From contig CAZSPL010000219.1 in assembly GCA_964608735.1 (NCBI GenBank), positions 1-5,945 on the forward strand: a stretch of DNA of 5,945 bases, read 5' to 3'. Shown one piece after another: positions 5,220-5,945 of this stretch. The stretch comes from CAZSPL01 sp964608735 (GTDB taxonomy: Bacteria; JAJVIF01; JAPKYR01; CAZSPL01). Below the pieces are notes generated by a model that was not told where the DNA came from, searched no databases, and saw nothing but the letters and a program-made list of their open reading frames with translations. The translations under genes were made by a program, and so were the position numbers. Numbering within the stretch: position 1 is the first letter of the stretch; each line of letters begins with the position of its first letter.

Positions 5220-5945
5220 CTATATGCGTTCGAGGAGGTAGAAGTTGCGGGCGGTGAGGAATTCTCTTAGACCGGGGAGATTTCTGAGCGGGTATGTCCA
5301 CCATACCGCGGCGGTGCGACGTCGGAGCCTGACAGACCATTCCCTCGAGCCGGAAAGCATGCTCTCGAACCGCATGATGCTCATTCGATTGAGGTATTTC
5401 TTGTGATGCTCGATGTCGAGTTCGAGTTTCTGCGCAAGCTTGTTACGCCATTCATCGTCGCTCATTTTCGCGAACAGAATGGCCCCCGCTTCCCTTGCGA
5501 GGGTGACTATTTCATCAGTGTCGAATACGAGATGAGCCCAGGAAACGTCGATCCACGGGTCGAGATGATGTCCGTTACGAGCGCCCCATTGCGGGAAATT
5601 GGCCACGAAGAGCCCGCCTTTGCGTATAACGCGGGCGGTTTCCCGGAGGATACCCTCGGGATTTGAGTAGTGCTCGAACGAGTTTTCCGAGAATGCGATA
5701 TCGAACGAAGCGTCATCAAAGGGAAGGGCGACGGCATCGGCCGTCTCGAAACGGGCGATGTGTGCGACACCCTTTTCCGATGCGAAACGGGCCGATTTCT
5801 CGATGTTCTCCTCGATAATATCGATACCGACGATTTCGGAAGGCCCGCGCAAGGCATAGAACACCGTACGTCCGCCCAGGCCGCATCCGAGATCGAGCAC
5901 GCGCTTGCCGGTGAGATCGACCACGCCTTCGTAGAACTTGTCCCA
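5220..5945 (-). CDS. Class I SAM-dependent methyltransferase, 5' end beyond the window
   Basis: The frame is open from the right edge to TAG at 5222-5220 and gives 241 visible residues. A GTG at 5924 could be read as a start. However, the codons before it (WDKFYEG) stay in frame to the edge and lead naturally into the fold, so the true start is probably outside. Numbered from that GTG, motif I is VLDLGCGLGG (9-18), the acidic ribose-binding residue is Asp35 in GIDI, the adenine-site Asp63 lies in TADA, motif II is FDIAFSENSFEHY (74-86), and the post-II strand is RKGGLFVANFP (101-111). These define a Rossmann-fold SAM-binding domain of the Methyltransf_11/25 type. The C-terminal half (115-234) is a helical and basic extension ending in LPGLREFL and FYLLERI. 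It resembles methyltransferases found near glycan or lipid biosynthesis genes, but the substrate cannot be read from this window. Confidence 0.88.
   Translation of the reverse strand, partial: WDKFYEGVVDLTGKRVLDLGCGLGGRTVFYALRGPSEIVGIDIIEENIEKSARFASEKGVAHIARFETADAVALPFDDASFDIAFSENSFEHYSNPEGILRETARVIRKGGLFVANFPQWGARNGHHLDPWIDVSWAHLVFDTDEIVTLAREAGAILFAKMSDDEWRNKLAQKLELDIEHHKKYLNRMSIMRFESMLSGSREWSVRLRRRTAAVWWTYPLRNLPGLREFLTARNFYLLERI

Noticed and set aside
5220..5924. GTG at 5924 as the true methyltransferase start
   Set aside because: The frame continues upstream as WDKFYEG to the window edge, with the SAM-binding motif only nine residues after the GTG. A start outside the window is more likely.

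Overview
This window looks like chromosomal DNA from a Gram-negative-type (diderm), probably uncultured bacterium with moderately high GC. Two secreted lipoproteins, an ECF sigma factor with a zinc-finger anti-sigma factor, and a Clp/ClpB end all point to Bacteria. I cannot name the phylum from sequence alone. No mobile element, CRISPR array, rRNA or tRNA is visible. No stretch of more than about 155 bases lacks a gene.

Layout. Bases 1-113 are the last codons of a ClpB/ClpC-type AAA+ unfoldase, closed by a strong intrinsic terminator (136-161). Next comes a tightly overlapping three-gene plus-strand operon (265-2065): an ECF sigma factor, its membrane-anchored HxxxCxxC anti-sigma factor (1-nt overlap), and an unrecognised polytopic membrane protein with a signal peptide (4-nt overlap). 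A hairpin terminator (2094-2120) ends it. A separate plus-strand gene (2210-3925) encodes a 571-residue lipoprotein made of about five tandem carboxypeptidase-regulatory-like beta domains. It converges on a minus-strand gene (4040-5077) for a second, unrecognised secreted or lipid-anchored protein. A GC-rich hairpin (3987-4006), which reads best as a terminator for the minus strand, lies between them, next to a second inverted repeat (3950-3977). At the right edge a minus-strand class I SAM-dependent methyltransferase (5220 to the edge) runs out of the window at its 5' end.

How the parts may fit together. The same spaced element, TGAAAC-N17-TGTA, lies just upstream of both the sigma operon (218-244) and the big lipoprotein gene (2151-2177). 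It resembles ECF promoters, which have a -35 ending in AAC and a short CGTA-like -10. The simplest model is that the sigma factor drives its own operon and the neighbouring lipoprotein gene, and that the anti-sigma factor, perhaps with the third membrane protein, holds it at the membrane until an envelope or redox signal arrives. This is inference. The lipoprotein promoter region also carries alternating TTTCA/TGAAA half-sites, which suggest another regulator.
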